Translations under genes and position numbers: made by a program
NCBI RefSeq assembly: GCF_000159135.1
Contig: NZ_GG667521.1
Coordinates: 3,621-67,620 of the forward strand
DNA: 64,000 nt
Direction: 5' to 3'
From: Corynebacterium striatum ATCC 6940
GTDB taxonomy: Bacteria > Actinomycetota > Actinomycetes > Mycobacteriales > Mycobacteriaceae
The notes under the pieces: model-generated
What the model was told of the DNA's origin: nothing
The model's input: the letters and a program-made list of their open reading frames with translations, nothing else
The model's database searches: none
Part shown: in pieces, positions 33,961-44,486 of the stretch
Layout of the letters: each line of letters begins with the position of its first letter
Position numbering within the stretch: the stretch's first letter is position 1

Positions 33961-35508
33961 ATGAGCGAAAACAAGTTCGTAGCAGCAATCGACCAGGGCA
34001 CTACGTCCACCCGCTGCATCATTTTCAACCACGACGGCGAGCAGGTCGCTGTCGGCCAGTTCGAGCACGAGCAGATATTCCCGGAAAAGGGCTGGGTTGA
34101 ACACGACCCGAAGGAAATCTGGGACAACACCCGCCGTGCTGTCGGCGAGGCTTTGGCCAACGGCGACGTCGCCGTCGAGTCAATCGTTGCGCTCGGCATC
34201 ACCAACCAGCGCGAGACCACCGTTGTGTGGGACAAGAACACTGGGGAACCGGTCTACAACGCAATCGTGTGGCAGGACACCCGCACCACCCAGATCTGCA
34301 AGGAGCTGGCGGGGGAAGAGGGCCCGGACAAGTGGCGTCGCCGCACCGGCTTGGTCATCAACTCCTACCCGGCAGGCCCAAAGGTCAAGTGGATCCTCGA
34401 TAACGTCGAAGGTGCTCGCGAGCGCGCCGAGGCTGGCGACCTGCTCTTCGGCACCATCGATACCTGGCTGCTGTGGAACCTCACCGGCGGTGCTGAGGGC
34501 GATGGCGATGAGCCAGCTCTGCACGCAACCGACGTCACCAATGCGTCCCGTACCCTCTTAATGGACATCGAGACTCTCAAGTGGGACGAGGAACTGTGCA
34601 AGGAGATGGGAATTCCTACCTCCATGCTGCCGGAGATTCGCCCGTCTCTGAGCGACTTCCGCACCGTGCGTTCCCGCGGTTCGCTGGCTGGCGTTCCGAT
34701 TCGCGCCATCCTCGGTGACCAGCAGGCAGCGATGTTCGGCCAGGGCTGCTTCCGCCCAGGTTCTGCAAAGAACACCTACGGCACCGGCCTGTTCCTCCTG
34801 CTCAATACCGGTACCACTCCGAAGTTCTCCGAGAATGGCCTGCTGACCACGGTCTGCTTCCAGCGTGAAGGTGAGAGGCCGGTCTACGCACTCGAAGGTT
34901 CCGTCTCCATGGGTGGCTCTCTGGTTCAGTGGCTGCGTGACAACCTGCAGATAATTCCTAACGCTGCCTCCATTGAGAACATGGCTCGTTCCGTGAAAGA
35001 CAACGGCGGCGTCTACTTTGTTCCTGCCTTTTCTGGTCTGTTCGCACCGTACTGGCGTCCGGACGCACGCGGTGTCATCGTTGGCCTGACCCGCTTTGCA
35101 AATCGCAACCACATTGCACGTGCGGTCCTGGAGGCGACTGCCTACCAGACCCGTGACGTGGCAGATGCCATGGTCGCTGACTCCGGCGTGGAGATTACCG
35201 AGCTGCGCGTGGATGGCGGCATGACCCACAACGAGCTGCTGATGCAGTTCCAGGCCGACATCCTCGGCGTGGAGGTCCACCGTCCGAAGAACGTGGAGAC
35301 CACCGCAACAGGTGCGGCCTTCGCGGCTGGCCTGCAGGCCGGTTACTTCGAGGACCTGAAGATCCTGGACACCGGCGCCGGCGAGTTCAAGGTCTGGAAG
35401 CCGCAGATGGAAGAGGAAGAGCGCGCTGGCCTCTACAGCGAGTGGAAGCGCGCCATCAAGCGCTCCCTCGACTGGGAGGATTCGGACGAGGATGACACCA
35501 TCCAGTAG
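33961..35508 (+). CDS. glpK: Glycerol kinase
   Basis: Cytoplasmic kinase of 515 residues that phosphorylates glycerol with ATP, trapping it for GlpD. FGGY-family motifs are clear: the phosphate loop [14 protein letters not shown] at the start, [10 protein letters not shown] in the first third, and [11 protein letters not shown] and [19 protein letters not shown] in the ATP half. AAGGAG lies 8 bases before the ATG. Full length for the family. Third gene of the glycerol operon. Confidence 0.96.
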   Translation: MSENKFVAAIDQGTTSTRCIIFNHDGEQVAVGQFEHEQIFPEKGWVEHDPKEIWDNTRRAVGEALANGDVAVESIVALGITNQRETTVVWDKNTGEPVYNAIVWQDTRTTQICKELAGEEGPDKWRRRTGLVINSYPAGPKVKWILDNVEGARERAEAGDLLFGTIDTWLLWNLTGGAEGDGDEPALHATDVTNASRTLLMDIETLKWDEELCKEMGIPTSMLPEIRPSLSDFRTVRSRGSLAGVPIRAILGDQQAAMFGQGCFRPGSAKNTYGTGLFLLLNTGTTPKFSENGLLTTVCFQREGERPVYALEGSVSMGGSLVQWLRDNLQIIPNAASIENMARSVKDNGGVYFVPAFSGLFAPYWRPDARGVIVGLTRFANRNHIARAVLEATAYQTRDVADAMVADSGVEITELRVDGGMTHNELLMQFQADILGVEVHRPKNVETTATGAAFAAGLQAGYFEDLKILDTGAGEFKVWKPQMEEEERAGLYSEWKRAIKRSLDWEDSDEDDTIQ

Positions 35509-35556
35509 TCGCAGCTAAGTACTGAAACTGCTGACTGTAGTTAGAACAAAAACCTC

Positions 35557-35609
35557 CGTGGCTCCACATCTTAAGATGTGGAGCCACGTCCTAAGCTGTG
35601 GGGCCACGT
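35557..35609. promoter_or_regulatory. 32-bp perfect palindrome plus third half-site before the HAD gene
   Basis: A perfect palindrome spans 35557-35588 with arms CGTGGCTCCACATCTT and its reverse complement. The right arm AAGATGTGGAGCCACGT (35573-35589) is repeated with two changes as AAGCTGTGGGGCCACGT (35593-35609), 20 bp further on. So the same site occurs once inverted and twice direct, ending 12 bp before the HAD start codon. An operator array is the simplest reading; a terminator for glpK is possible, but no T-tract follows. Confidence 0.6.
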
Positions 35610-35621
35610 AGACTATGAGGC

Positions 35622-36458
35622 ATGGTCCATCCCCAGTCGGCACCGCGCCTTATCGCCAGTGACATTGATGGAACTCTGTTGGACAGGAATCACCGTGTCA
35701 CGCGGCGCAACCGTGAAGCAATCGCCCGCGCAGTTAGTGCGGGTGCCTACTTTGCGCTTTCGACTGGGCGGCCTTTCCGCTGGATTGCGCCCGTTCTTGA
35801 ACAGCTCACCGTGCGCCCTGTATGCGTGACGTCGAATGGCGCCGTGATTTATGATTCCGCCGCCGATACGATCCTCAGCGCACATGAACTACAGCCCGCC
35901 GCCATCAGTGATGTTATCGCCGTGGCCCAAGAAGTCTTGGCGCCTTATGGGGGAGTGGGGTTTGGCGCCGAGCGCACCGGTTCCTCGTTGGCGGACCCAG
36001 TCGAAGAGCTCTTTGTGGTGGAGCCCCATTATTCAGAGAATGCGCTCTTTGACGGATTTGGCCTCGTAAGCATCGACGAGCTTGCCTCCCAACCCGCGGT
36101 AAAACTGCTGGTCCGCAACACTCACTTCACTGCTCCTGAGCTGTATTCACTCATCGCCCCACGGGTTGACCCAACGGTTGCGCATGTCACCTACTCGATG
36201 AACGAAGGAATCCTCGAAGTTGCGGCGCCGAATGTAACCAAGCGCAAAGGGGTGGAGTGGCTCGCCGAGCGTTTCGGTGTGGCCCGTGAGGACATCATCG
36301 CGTTCGGGGATATGCCCAACGACATTGAGATGCTCTCCTGGGTGGGTCACGGCGTGGCGATGGATAATGCGCATCCCTACGTCAAAGAGGCCGCAGATGC
36401 AGTGACCGTGGCCAACCACCAATCCGGCGTCGCCAAAGTCTTGGAGCAGTGGTTCTAG
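35622..36458 (+). CDS. Cof-type HAD phosphatase
   Basis: Cytoplasmic phosphatase of 278 residues. HAD motif I is ASDIDGTLLDRN (nucleophile Asp and acid/base Asp), motif II lies in FALSTGRPF, motif III is the Lys in NVTKRKGVEWL, and motif IV is IAFGDMPNDIEMLSW. The large cap between about 85 and 190 marks the Cof/type IIB group, which acts on small phosphate esters such as sugar phosphates. Position after the glycerol operon suggests, without proving, a phosphoglycerol or sugar-phosphate substrate. It has its own repeat-rich promoter region. Confidence 0.9.
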   Translation: MVHPQSAPRLIASDIDGTLLDRNHRVTRRNREAIARAVSAGAYFALSTGRPFRWIAPVLEQLTVRPVCVTSNGAVIYDSAADTILSAHELQPAAISDVIAVAQEVLAPYGGVGFGAERTGSSLADPVEELFVVEPHYSENALFDGFGLVSIDELASQPAVKLLVRNTHFTAPELYSLIAPRVDPTVAHVTYSMNEGILEVAAPNVTKRKGVEWLAERFGVAREDIIAFGDMPNDIEMLSWVGHGVAMDNAHPYVKEAADAVTVANHQSGVAKVLEQWF

Positions 36459-36472
36459 ACCGATATCAAAAG

Positions 36473-36520
36473 GAGCCGTCTCCTCCTCAACTCCGGTGAG
36501 GTAGGAGGACGGCTCTTTCT
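36473..36520. terminator. Bidirectional terminator between convergent genes
   Basis: GAGCCGTCTCCTCCT pairs with AGGAGGACGGCTC (36473-36487 with 36503-36515, two-base bulge); TTTCT follows on the plus strand and TTTTG on the minus strand. Confidence 0.8.
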
Positions 36521-36537
36521 ATGCTGTCTGCGGCGCC

Positions 36538-38634
36538 TTAGTTGGTGAAGACGTTGATCTTCTCAGTCGCAGGGTCGTACTGAATGTAGCCGCCCTGGAA
36601 GTTGACGCGGATCTCGCGACCGTTGCCGGTGGAAATCTCATCAGTCGTCGGCAGTCCGAGTTTGGTGGAGTTGTCGTTCTCAGCCCAAGTCTTAGCGACC
36701 TTGCCCACCAGCGCGTGGGTGCCGGTTTCCTTGGAGGAGAGCACCACGCCGTTTTCGAAGAGCTGCGAGACAACGCCAGCGTTGACATCTGGGCCGCCTA
36801 CTGCCAAACCGAGAACCGGTCCGAAGGCATTCAAGATGGCGGTCCAAGACTTCTGGAGACCTGGGTTGCCGGAGAGCTGGACGACCTTGTTGACCACAGT
36901 CGGAACCTCAGCGGCGGTGAGACCGCCGACGACTTTCTGACCGCCATCAATGCTTGTGCCTGAACGCCTGAGCAGGACGGCAACCAATGCAGCGGCAATG
37001 CCTGCGACGGCCTGGATGACGGCGACCGGAATCTGTGTGCCGCCAAGGGAAGACTGGACGCCGGCTGCCGGCGGCGGGGTGTTGCCGCCAGTATTGCCGC
37101 CAGCGTTGCCGGTGCCAGGGGTGACCCAGGAGCCGTTACCGGAAGAGCCGCTCTTTACAGCCTGGTACTTCTTGTAAGTCGCATTACGGATCTCATTCCA
37201 GTGCTGAACGGTGTGGTTGCCTGGACAAGTGTGATAGTGCAGGTCGCGGTGTCCGTGGAAGACTGGAACGTGAGCTATCTGTCCCGCGGCAAACTTGGAG
37301 CCGCTGAAACCGCCGGAGCGCAGGTCCGCGTAACCGCGAGGGTCGATGTTGGAGATAGCGGCCTTCCAGCCAGCGATCTCAGCCACGGAGTTGAGAATTG
37401 CCTGGGTTGGTTCAGCCTGATCGTAGTTACCAATCATGGAGATACCCCAGGTGTTCGAGTTGAAACCACCGACATGTGCGCCCTGGACAGCCTTGTCGAG
37501 TCCGCCGTAGCGGCCCTCATAGATGGTGCCGAACTTGTCCACGAGGACGTTGTATCCGATGTCGCACCAGCCGAGGTTCACGGCGTGGTACTGGTAGATG
37601 CCGCGCATCTGTGCAGCCGCGTCAGCCTTGGTGTAGTTGTTGTTGCCCGCGGTGTGGTGCAGGGTCATGGCCTTGACGCCGTTGTCGTAGGTCGGGCCCA
37701 TGCAACGCTTGGACTCGTCAGCACCCCAGCCCGCGCGGGAGACAACCTTTGGCATGCCGTCGGTAACGGCGGTCTGCTCGATAGCCTCGCCAGCCTGTGC
37801 GTTGCCGTCGATGAAGACAGCTTCCATGCCTTCGACGCTGGTGTTAGCAGCGTCGGCCGGCTGCTCTGCCGGTTGGTCTGCCGGTTGCTCGGGGCTTTCG
37901 GCACCGAGCTCCTCGACGTCAGCTACAGGAGCGATGGCACCAACGTTGTATGGCAGCGGAGCCGGACGAGGGTTGGCGGCCTGTTCGGCGGCTTGTTCGG
38001 CTGCCTGGTCGAGTACGGAAGTCTCGGAAGGTGCGGCCTCAGAAGGTGCCGCTTCGGAAGGTGCAGCAGATTCGGTTGGAAGGGACTCCGCGGCACCCGG
38101 CTCCACCTCGGTCTCCTTGAAGCTCTCATCCAGGTTGGAACCAGAGACGAGATCCACATTGCTGATGGAAACCTGCACGTCGTTGGTGGTTCCGGTGTAG
38201 ATCAGCTCGGTGCCGTTGACGGCGTTGGGGTCGTCGTTGTTGTAGCTCAACGAATCCATGTCGTACCACTGCGTCCACGAGCCGTCGGCCTGCTTCGCAC
38301 GCACGAATGCTGCCACGTCGCGGGGGCCCTTCCAGGTCACGGCGAACATAGAGAAAGGCTCGTCGCGGTGGAACTGCTTCACGGCGCGGGGGCCGTCGCC
38401 CTCGCCCTGTGCGGAGATGGCGGCGTCTTCGACAATGACGGTCTCGCCATCGCCAAAGCTGGTCGAGGCCGAGGAAACGTCAATTGGGCCGGAGCCGTTT
38501 TCCTGCGTGCGCAGGACCTGATTGCTGCCGAAGGCAGCGGCCGCGACCATGGAGATCGAGGTGACTGCGGCGATGAGCGGCGTGGACCACTTCGACTTGG
38601 TGGGAACAATGCGGCGTCGTAGTCGTAATTGCAC
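36538..38634 (-). CDS. Secreted N-acetylmuramoyl-L-alanine amidase with LGFP-like end
   Basis: Exported protein of 698 residues. Signal peptide at about 15-40, then a beta-rich region (45-165), a low-complexity Ala/Pro/Glu/Ser linker with short repeats (EAAPS, EQPAD; about 170-275), and the Amidase_2/PGRP domain (about 290-470). The catalytic domain shows zinc ligands in MTLHHTAGNNNY and FHGHRDLHYHTCPGN, with LGWCDIGYNVLVD. The C-terminal part has an LGFP-like repeat (KLGLPTTDEISTGNGREI). It would cut peptide stems from glycan strands in the wall. GTG start with GGGAG upstream; divergent from glf. Confidence 0.9.
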   Translation of the reverse strand: MQLRLRRRIVPTKSKWSTPLIAAVTSISMVAAAAFGSNQVLRTQENGSGPIDVSSASTSFGDGETVIVEDAAISAQGEGDGPRAVKQFHRDEPFSMFAVTWKGPRDVAAFVRAKQADGSWTQWYDMDSLSYNNDDPNAVNGTELIYTGTTNDVQVSISNVDLVSGSNLDESFKETEVEPGAAESLPTESAAPSEAAPSEAAPSETSVLDQAAEQAAEQAANPRPAPLPYNVGAIAPVADVEELGAESPEQPADQPAEQPADAANTSVEGMEAVFIDGNAQAGEAIEQTAVTDGMPKVVSRAGWGADESKRCMGPTYDNGVKAMTLHHTAGNNNYTKADAAAQMRGIYQYHAVNLGWCDIGYNVLVDKFGTIYEGRYGGLDKAVQGAHVGGFNSNTWGISMIGNYDQAEPTQAILNSVAEIAGWKAAISNIDPRGYADLRSGGFSGSKFAAGQIAHVPVFHGHRDLHYHTCPGNHTVQHWNEIRNATYKKYQAVKSGSSGNGSWVTPGTGNAGGNTGGNTPPPAAGVQSSLGGTQIPVAVIQAVAGIAAALVAVLLRRSGTSIDGGQKVVGGLTAAEVPTVVNKVVQLSGNPGLQKSWTAILNAFGPVLGLAVGGPDVNAGVVSQLFENGVVLSSKETGTHALVGKVAKTWAENDNSTKLGLPTTDEISTGNGREIRVNFQGGYIQYDPATEKINVFTN

Positions 38635-40126
<1,492 letters not shown>

Positions 40127-40175
40127 GTCTCCTCTGCTGAGGTCGCGAAGCTTCAACCTTTAACGCTGCTCATAA

Positions 40176-40201
40176 CACTCAACACGTGCACGTGTTGAGT
40201 G
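40176..40201. repeat. 26-bp perfect palindrome after glf
   Basis: Arms CACTCAACACGTG (40176-40188) and CACGTGTTGAGTG (40189-40201) with no loop. No T-tract follows, so it is a poor terminator. It overlaps the start of the possible winged-helix ORF and could be an operator for it. Confidence 0.6.
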
Positions 40202-40597
40202 ATGCGCCGTTTTCGAGCGCAGTTAGTCGTTCTGAACTGCGGGGATAAACACACGCACGGCGGGGCACTTCATCGTGGAACCGGCTATATCGAAATCCTC
40301 GATCAACTCCAGCGGCATTTACTGCCGCCGCCAGAACCGCGTGACTCTCTGACGGCTTTTGAACTTGTCTTCCCGCGACGCGACGAGGGCGGAGAGGGCT
40401 GTTGCGAGCGGGGGAAGTCTCGGGGCGCTGTGATCGACTATGTGCAGGAACATGTGACGGGATCGAGTCGTGAGCTCGCGGCGGCGGGCATGTCGGTGGG
40501 CGGTATTCATCGTGTGCTCAACGAGATGATGGAAGCTGGCGAACTTGTATGCACCGAGCCTTTGCGCAGTCCGAAACAACGGAATCGGTTCGCGTGA
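40199..40597 (+). CDS. Hypothetical protein with winged-helix-like C-terminus
   Basis: Open frame of 132 residues. The first 70 look unstructured and Arg-rich. The last 55 (VIDYVQEHVTGSSRELAAAG then MSVGGIHRVLNEMMEAGELV) have the spacing of a small winged helix. The start could be GTG 40199 or ATG 40202, both touching a 26-bp palindrome, and no ribosome-binding site is clear. It may be a truncated regulator or a remnant at the island edge. It precedes cstA by about 100 bp. Uncertain whether expressed. Confidence 0.35.
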   Translation: MMRRFRAQLVVLNCGDKHTHGGALHRGTGYIEILDQLQRHLLPPPEPRDSLTAFELVFPRRDEGGEGCCERGKSRGAVIDYVQEHVTGSSRELAAAGMSVGGIHRVLNEMMEAGELVCTEPLRSPKQRNRFA

Positions 40598-40627
40598 TGG
40601 GTAGAAAATACCCCCATCACTCACGCG
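40591..40627 (+). promoter_or_regulatory. Hairpin upstream of cstA
   Basis: CGCGTGATGGG pairs with CCCATCAC plus CGCG (40591-40601 with 40613-40627, small bulge). It lies about 70 bp before the cstA start and overlaps the end of the upstream ORF; it may be a terminator or an operator. Confidence 0.35.
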
Positions 40628-40699
40628 CGATGGCACCCCATCTCGTGATGTGTCATAATCCTCCCAATTAATGTGAACCGCAGCACACGGAGGATTGGT

Positions 40700-42424
40700 A
40701 TGAACTCTCTCATCCTTATGGCCATCGGTCTTTCGATGATGGCCGTTGGCTACTTCTTGTACTCAAAATTTTTAGGTTCAAGAATCTATAGACTCTCCGA
40801 TAGCTATAAGACGCCTGCCCACACCATGGAGGACGGCGTCGACTACGTGCCGACGAATAAGTACGTGCTTTGGGGCCACCACTTCACTTCGGTCGCGGGT
40901 GCGGCGCCCATCATCGGCCCTGCCGTCGCCGTTATTTGGGGCTGGTTACCGGCCTTCCTGTGGGTGACCATCGGCACCGTCTTCATGGCGGGTATGCATG
41001 ACATCGGCGCGCTGTGGGCTTCCCAGCGCCACCGCGGCCAGTCCATCGGTACGCTCTCCGGGCGCTACATCGGTGCGCGTGGCCGCAACCTCTTCCTGGT
41101 CGTCATCTTCCTCCTCCTGCTCATGGTGAACACCGCCTTCGGCGTGGTCATCTCCAATTTGCTGGTTTCGACGCCGACCTCCGTCATCCCGACGTGGGGC
41201 GCCATCATCGTCGCGCTCCTCGTGGGCCAAGCCATCTACCGTCTCAAGTGGTCGCTGCCGCTCGTTTCTGTTGTGGGCGTCGTTGCGCTCTACACGCTCA
41301 TGATCATCGGTGATCGTTTCCCCATCGTGCTGCCGGAGACCGTTCTCGGCATCCCGGCGAACGGCGTGTGGATCATCGTTCTGTTCGTCTACGCGTTTAT
41401 CGCCTCGCTGCTGCCGGTGTGGATGCTGCTTCAGCCGCGCGACTACATCAACGGCCTACAGTTGTTCATCGGCCTGGGCATTCTCTACGCTTCCTTCCTC
41501 TTCACCGCGCCCGACGTCGTCGCACCGGCGTTGCGCGACAACCTGCCGGCGGAAACGCCCGGTATCTTCCCGCTGCTCTTCGTTACCATCGCCTGCGGCG
41601 CAATTTCCGGCTTCCACGGCATGGTTGCCTCCGGCACGTCGTCGAAGCAGCTCGATAAGGAGACCGACGCTCGCTTTGTTGGTTACTTCGGTGCCGTCGG
41701 CGAGGGCCTTCTTGCACTGGGCACCATTATCGCCACGACCTCCGGTTTCAAGACGCTCGCCGACTGGGAGCAGATCTACTCCGAGTGGAACGCCGGTGGT
41801 GTGTCCGCCTTCGTTGAGGGCGGCGGCAACCTCATTAACGAGGGCCTGGGTATTTCCACCTCGTTGTCCGCAACCATTCTTGCGACCATGGCCGTCCTCT
41901 TTGCGGCGACGACAATGGACTCCGGCGTGCGCCTCCAGCGCTTCGTCGTCCAGGAGATCGGCGAGATCATGGGCTTCAAGATCGGCGCCCTCGGCGCAAC
42001 GTCCATCGCGGTGGGCATCGCTTTCGCCCTCACCTTCTCGCAGGGCGCGGACGGTTCCGGCGGCATGACGATCTGGCCGCTTTTCGGTACTACAAACCAG
42101 CTTATGGCGGGTCTTTCGCTCGCCGTCATCATGGTCATTCTCACGCACCTGCGCCGCCCCACGTGGCCGGTTGCCATCCCGCTCATCTTCGTTACCGCGA
42201 TGTCTCTGTGGGCTGCAGTCAAGCAGCTAGGCACGCTGTGGGCTGCCCAGAACTGGCTGCTCTTCGCTATGGACGTCGTCATCGTTGTTGCTGCGGTGTG
42301 GGTCATCGTCGAGGTTATCGGCGCCGTCTCTGCGGCACGCAAGGCCCCGCCCGTCGAGTGGGGTGACGAGGATACGGACGCGCCGAACCCGGTGCGTCAG
42401 TCTGCCGACGTCCCTGTGGCCTAA
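40700..42424 (+). CDS. cstA: CstA family carbon-starvation/pyruvate transporter
   Basis: Integral membrane protein of 574 residues with about 15-16 helices. It carries CstA family blocks such as YVPTNKYVLWGHHFTSVAGA, the PIIGPAVAVIWGW segment and SGFHGMVASGTSSKQLDKE. The family includes E. coli CstA and BtsT, which take up pyruvate and perhaps peptides. GGAGGATTGGT precedes the ATG. The next two genes follow within 6 bp and by overlap, so all three form one operon. I do not expect this gene after glf in C. glutamicum, so it belongs to the accessory segment. Confidence 0.9.
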   Translation: MNSLILMAIGLSMMAVGYFLYSKFLGSRIYRLSDSYKTPAHTMEDGVDYVPTNKYVLWGHHFTSVAGAAPIIGPAVAVIWGWLPAFLWVTIGTVFMAGMHDIGALWASQRHRGQSIGTLSGRYIGARGRNLFLVVIFLLLLMVNTAFGVVISNLLVSTPTSVIPTWGAIIVALLVGQAIYRLKWSLPLVSVVGVVALYTLMIIGDRFPIVLPETVLGIPANGVWIIVLFVYAFIASLLPVWMLLQPRDYINGLQLFIGLGILYASFLFTAPDVVAPALRDNLPAETPGIFPLLFVTIACGAISGFHGMVASGTSSKQLDKETDARFVGYFGAVGEGLLALGTIIATTSGFKTLADWEQIYSEWNAGGVSAFVEGGGNLINEGLGISTSLSATILATMAVLFAATTMDSGVRLQRFVVQEIGEIMGFKIGALGATSIAVGIAFALTFSQGADGSGGMTIWPLFGTTNQLMAGLSLAVIMVILTHLRRPTWPVAIPLIFVTAMSLWAAVKQLGTLWAAQNWLLFAMDVVIVVAAVWVIVEVIGAVSAARKAPPVEWGDEDTDAPNPVRQSADVPVA

Positions 42425-42430
42425 GTCTCT

Positions 42431-42673
42431 ATGAGCCTCACCAGTCTGCTCAAAGAGTTCTACGCCGCGCCGTACCGGCGCGAGTTCGCCCGGGCGCGCC
42501 GGGACGAGGACGACTTCTTTCGTCTCATCGTCCTCTCCGAGGCGCTGGGCATCCCGAATCCGGCGAGCTTTTACACGATTGAGTTGCTCCCGGTTATCTA
42601 CGAAGACCTGCATGAATGGCATACACGCATGGGCATCGATCGCTCGCCGATTGAGGGGTTGAGCTGTTGCTAA
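42431..42673 (+). CDS. Small protein ending in Cys-Cys (cory-CC-star type)
   Basis: Protein of 80 residues, probably helical and cytoplasmic, that begins MSLTSLLKEFYAAPYRREFA and ends IEGLSCC directly before the stop. It fits the 'cory-CC-star' description used for small corynebacterial proteins with a terminal Cys pair. E. coli CstA and BtsT are followed by YbdD and YjiX, unrelated small proteins that also end in Cys-Cys as I recall. The TTG of the ATPase gene overlaps this gene's last 7 bases. A metal-binding or transporter-accessory role is inferred. Confidence 0.8.
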   Translation: MSLTSLLKEFYAAPYRREFARARRDEDDFFRLIVLSEALGIPNPASFYTIELLPVIYEDLHEWHTRMGIDRSPIEGLSCC

Positions 42674-43566
42674 CGTTCTTTGGTGGCAAGGGTGGTGTGG
42701 GGAAAACCACGTTGTCGAATGCCTACGCGCTGGGCCGCTCGAAGCAGGAACGCGTCCTCGTTGTCTCCACCGATCCTGCCCATAATCTGGGCCACCTGTG
42801 GCATCAGGAGATCGGTCCGCAACCTGTGACGGTGCGCGAGAACCTCGACCTCGTGGAGCTGGACCCGGAGAAGGCGACCCACGCTCACCTCGCGCAGGCG
42901 GGGGAGACCATGCGCGCCCACATGCCGGAGCGCCTCCATAAGGAAGTTGATAAGCATCTGGAGCTTGCCGCAGCCTCCCCGGGCACGCATGAAGCTGCGC
43001 TCCTCGAGCAGATGGCCGTCCTTATCGAGGGCCACGAGGGTGCCTACGATCACATTATCTTTGATACCGCTCCGTCCGGGCATACCGCGCGTCTCATGGC
43101 GTTGCCCGAGCTCATGAGCGCGTGGACGGATGGTCTCCTCAAGCGCCGCGATAAAGCGGATAAGTTCGCGGACGTCGTCGGCTCGCTCGGTGGCGAGACC
43201 AAGTCACAGCGCCGTGACGCGGAGTTGCGTTCCATCCTTTATCGCCGCCGCACGCGCTTCGAGCATCTCCGTAACGCGCTGCGGTCCTCGACCTTCAATA
43301 TCGTGCTCACGGCCGAGCGCCTGCCGGTCATGGAGACCATTGAGCTTTACACGGAGCTCGCCGAGCATCGCATACCGGTGGGAGAGTTGTTCATTAACCG
43401 CCGATCTCCGGCGGCGCTGCCTGGCCGGCGCGCGGTGGAGGAAGCAGCGCTTGCGACGCTATGCGCGGCGCTGCCTGGCGTGCCTGTCACTGAGCTTCCG
43501 CTGCTTGATTATGAAGTTGGTTCGCCCGAGGCGCTTGAGGAGGTAGCGACCTACCTGCAGCGATAG
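42667..43566 (+). CDS. ArsA/Get3-like P-loop ATPase
   Basis: ATPase of 299 residues of the ArsA/Get3 group. The deviant Walker A is FFGGKGGVGKTTLSNAYALG at residue 4; the switch I-like Asp lies in VVSTDPAHNLGHLW, and switch II in IIFDTAPSGHTARLMALPEL. Only one ATPase domain is present. Canonical arsenite pumps have two ArsA halves and an ArsB partner, and neither is here. Instead it sits in an operon with cstA and a Cys-Cys-tailed protein. It could deliver metal or control transporter assembly; arsenite export is unlikely. TTG start overlapping the previous stop. Confidence 0.88.
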   Translation: MLTFFGGKGGVGKTTLSNAYALGRSKQERVLVVSTDPAHNLGHLWHQEIGPQPVTVRENLDLVELDPEKATHAHLAQAGETMRAHMPERLHKEVDKHLELAAASPGTHEAALLEQMAVLIEGHEGAYDHIIFDTAPSGHTARLMALPELMSAWTDGLLKRRDKADKFADVVGSLGGETKSQRRDAELRSILYRRRTRFEHLRNALRSSTFNIVLTAERLPVMETIELYTELAEHRIPVGELFINRRSPAALPGRRAVEEAALATLCAALPGVPVTELPLLDYEVGSPEALEEVATYLQR

Positions 43567-43636
43567 CTCAAACTTTCATCACACGAATTACTGGGTTGGT
43601 TCCCACTATTTGACCGCGCCCACTGCTCTTGCTCTG

Positions 43637-43653
43637 GTTAAATCTAGGTTAAC
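43637..43653 (+). repeat. Tandem GTTAA(A/C) boxes before the decayed gene
   Basis: GTTAAA and GTTAAC are 11 bp apart at 43637 and 43648, followed by AGAGAAC. The same arrangement precedes the intact paralogue at 53936-53952, showing that the promoter region was copied with the gene. Confidence 0.5.
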
Positions 43654-43713
43654 GAATAGAGAACGCAGAGTTGTGCTCTCGCAATAGGCACGAAAGTGAG
43701 TGGGTGAATAATC

Positions 43714-44318
43714 ATGCTGAATATCCAGAATGCCCTGGATACCCTGCGCAAGGACCTTCACGAGTCCCACGGCCATAGCTTCTCTGCAGGAGAGATTGAC
43801 TCGAAGCCGGATGAGGTTATCGCTGGCCACCTCAAAGGCGAGACGCTCGACGAGTTCGTCCTGGTCATGGTCGAGCGCGAGCACTCCGAATACTTTGGTT
43901 AGCACTGCGTGCACGTCCGCTTCGCGTCTGGCGAGGATCCGTCACTGGCTGCCGCTGCTGTCGCGCTCACCAAGAAGTGCGCGGGCGATGCGCTGTACGT
44001 CGATGCTGCTGCCACGCACTCGGAGAACCTCTTGGATTCCCATATGGCACACGTCCTCGGCGAGCGTGGCTTGGGCGAGGGCCCGCCCGCTACCTCGATG
44101 AGGTGTGCACCGTCGCCATACCGGATTACATCGTCTACCTTGGCTGCGACCTTGAGCGCGACGAGGCTGGCAAGGGCATTAAGATCTGGGACATCGAGCC
44201 CACCACCACCGTCGAGGAAACCCGCGAACTCGCAGACGACCTAGACTCTCGCGTGCTCTACGTGCTGGGCAAGCTCGGCATCGAGCCGATTTCCGAGGAA
44301 GCTCCCGTTAACGTCTAG
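43714..44318 (+). pseudogene. Decayed paralogue of the three-helix-bundle/ArsC-like gene
   Basis: A broken copy of the gene at 53986. The first 62 residues (MLNIQNALDTLRKDLHESHG onward) end at an in-frame TAG at 43900 where the intact gene has Gly. The same frame continues with HVRFASGEDPSLAAAAVALT, then the reading frame changes near 44095, and the end is recovered in another frame (IPDYIVYLGCDLERDEAGKG to LGKLGIEPISEEAPVNV). One stop and at least one frameshift mean it cannot make the full protein. It lies between the ATPase gene and the two-gene cassette. Confidence 0.85.
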
Positions 44319-44486
44319 GGAATGCAGTGCAGTATCTCGCTGTCCGATGGGCAGCGGGATTTTCGATCCTATGTTCGATTTTTGGCGACGGAGTCCGCCT
44401 GGAATCCGCTGTCATGTCGGTACCCCCGTGCAAAATCTAGGGCACAATATTTGTTAGAGAGCCTATCCGCGGGAAGGAGAGAAGCA

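Noticed and set aside
37900-38100. Short repeated units that might be a regulatory or CRISPR-like array
   Set aside because: They are in-frame codon repeats of the Ala/Pro/Glu/Ser linker in the amidase; spacing is irregular and there are no spacers.
37201-38622. Open frame of 473 codons opposite the secreted amidase
   Set aside because: Antisense to a certain gene; repetitive composition reflects the amidase linker repeats read backwards.
42667-43566. Arsenite resistance system
   Set aside because: Only one ArsA-like domain and no arsB, arsR or true arsC nearby; the ArsC-like neighbours lack the catalytic Cys or are decayed.
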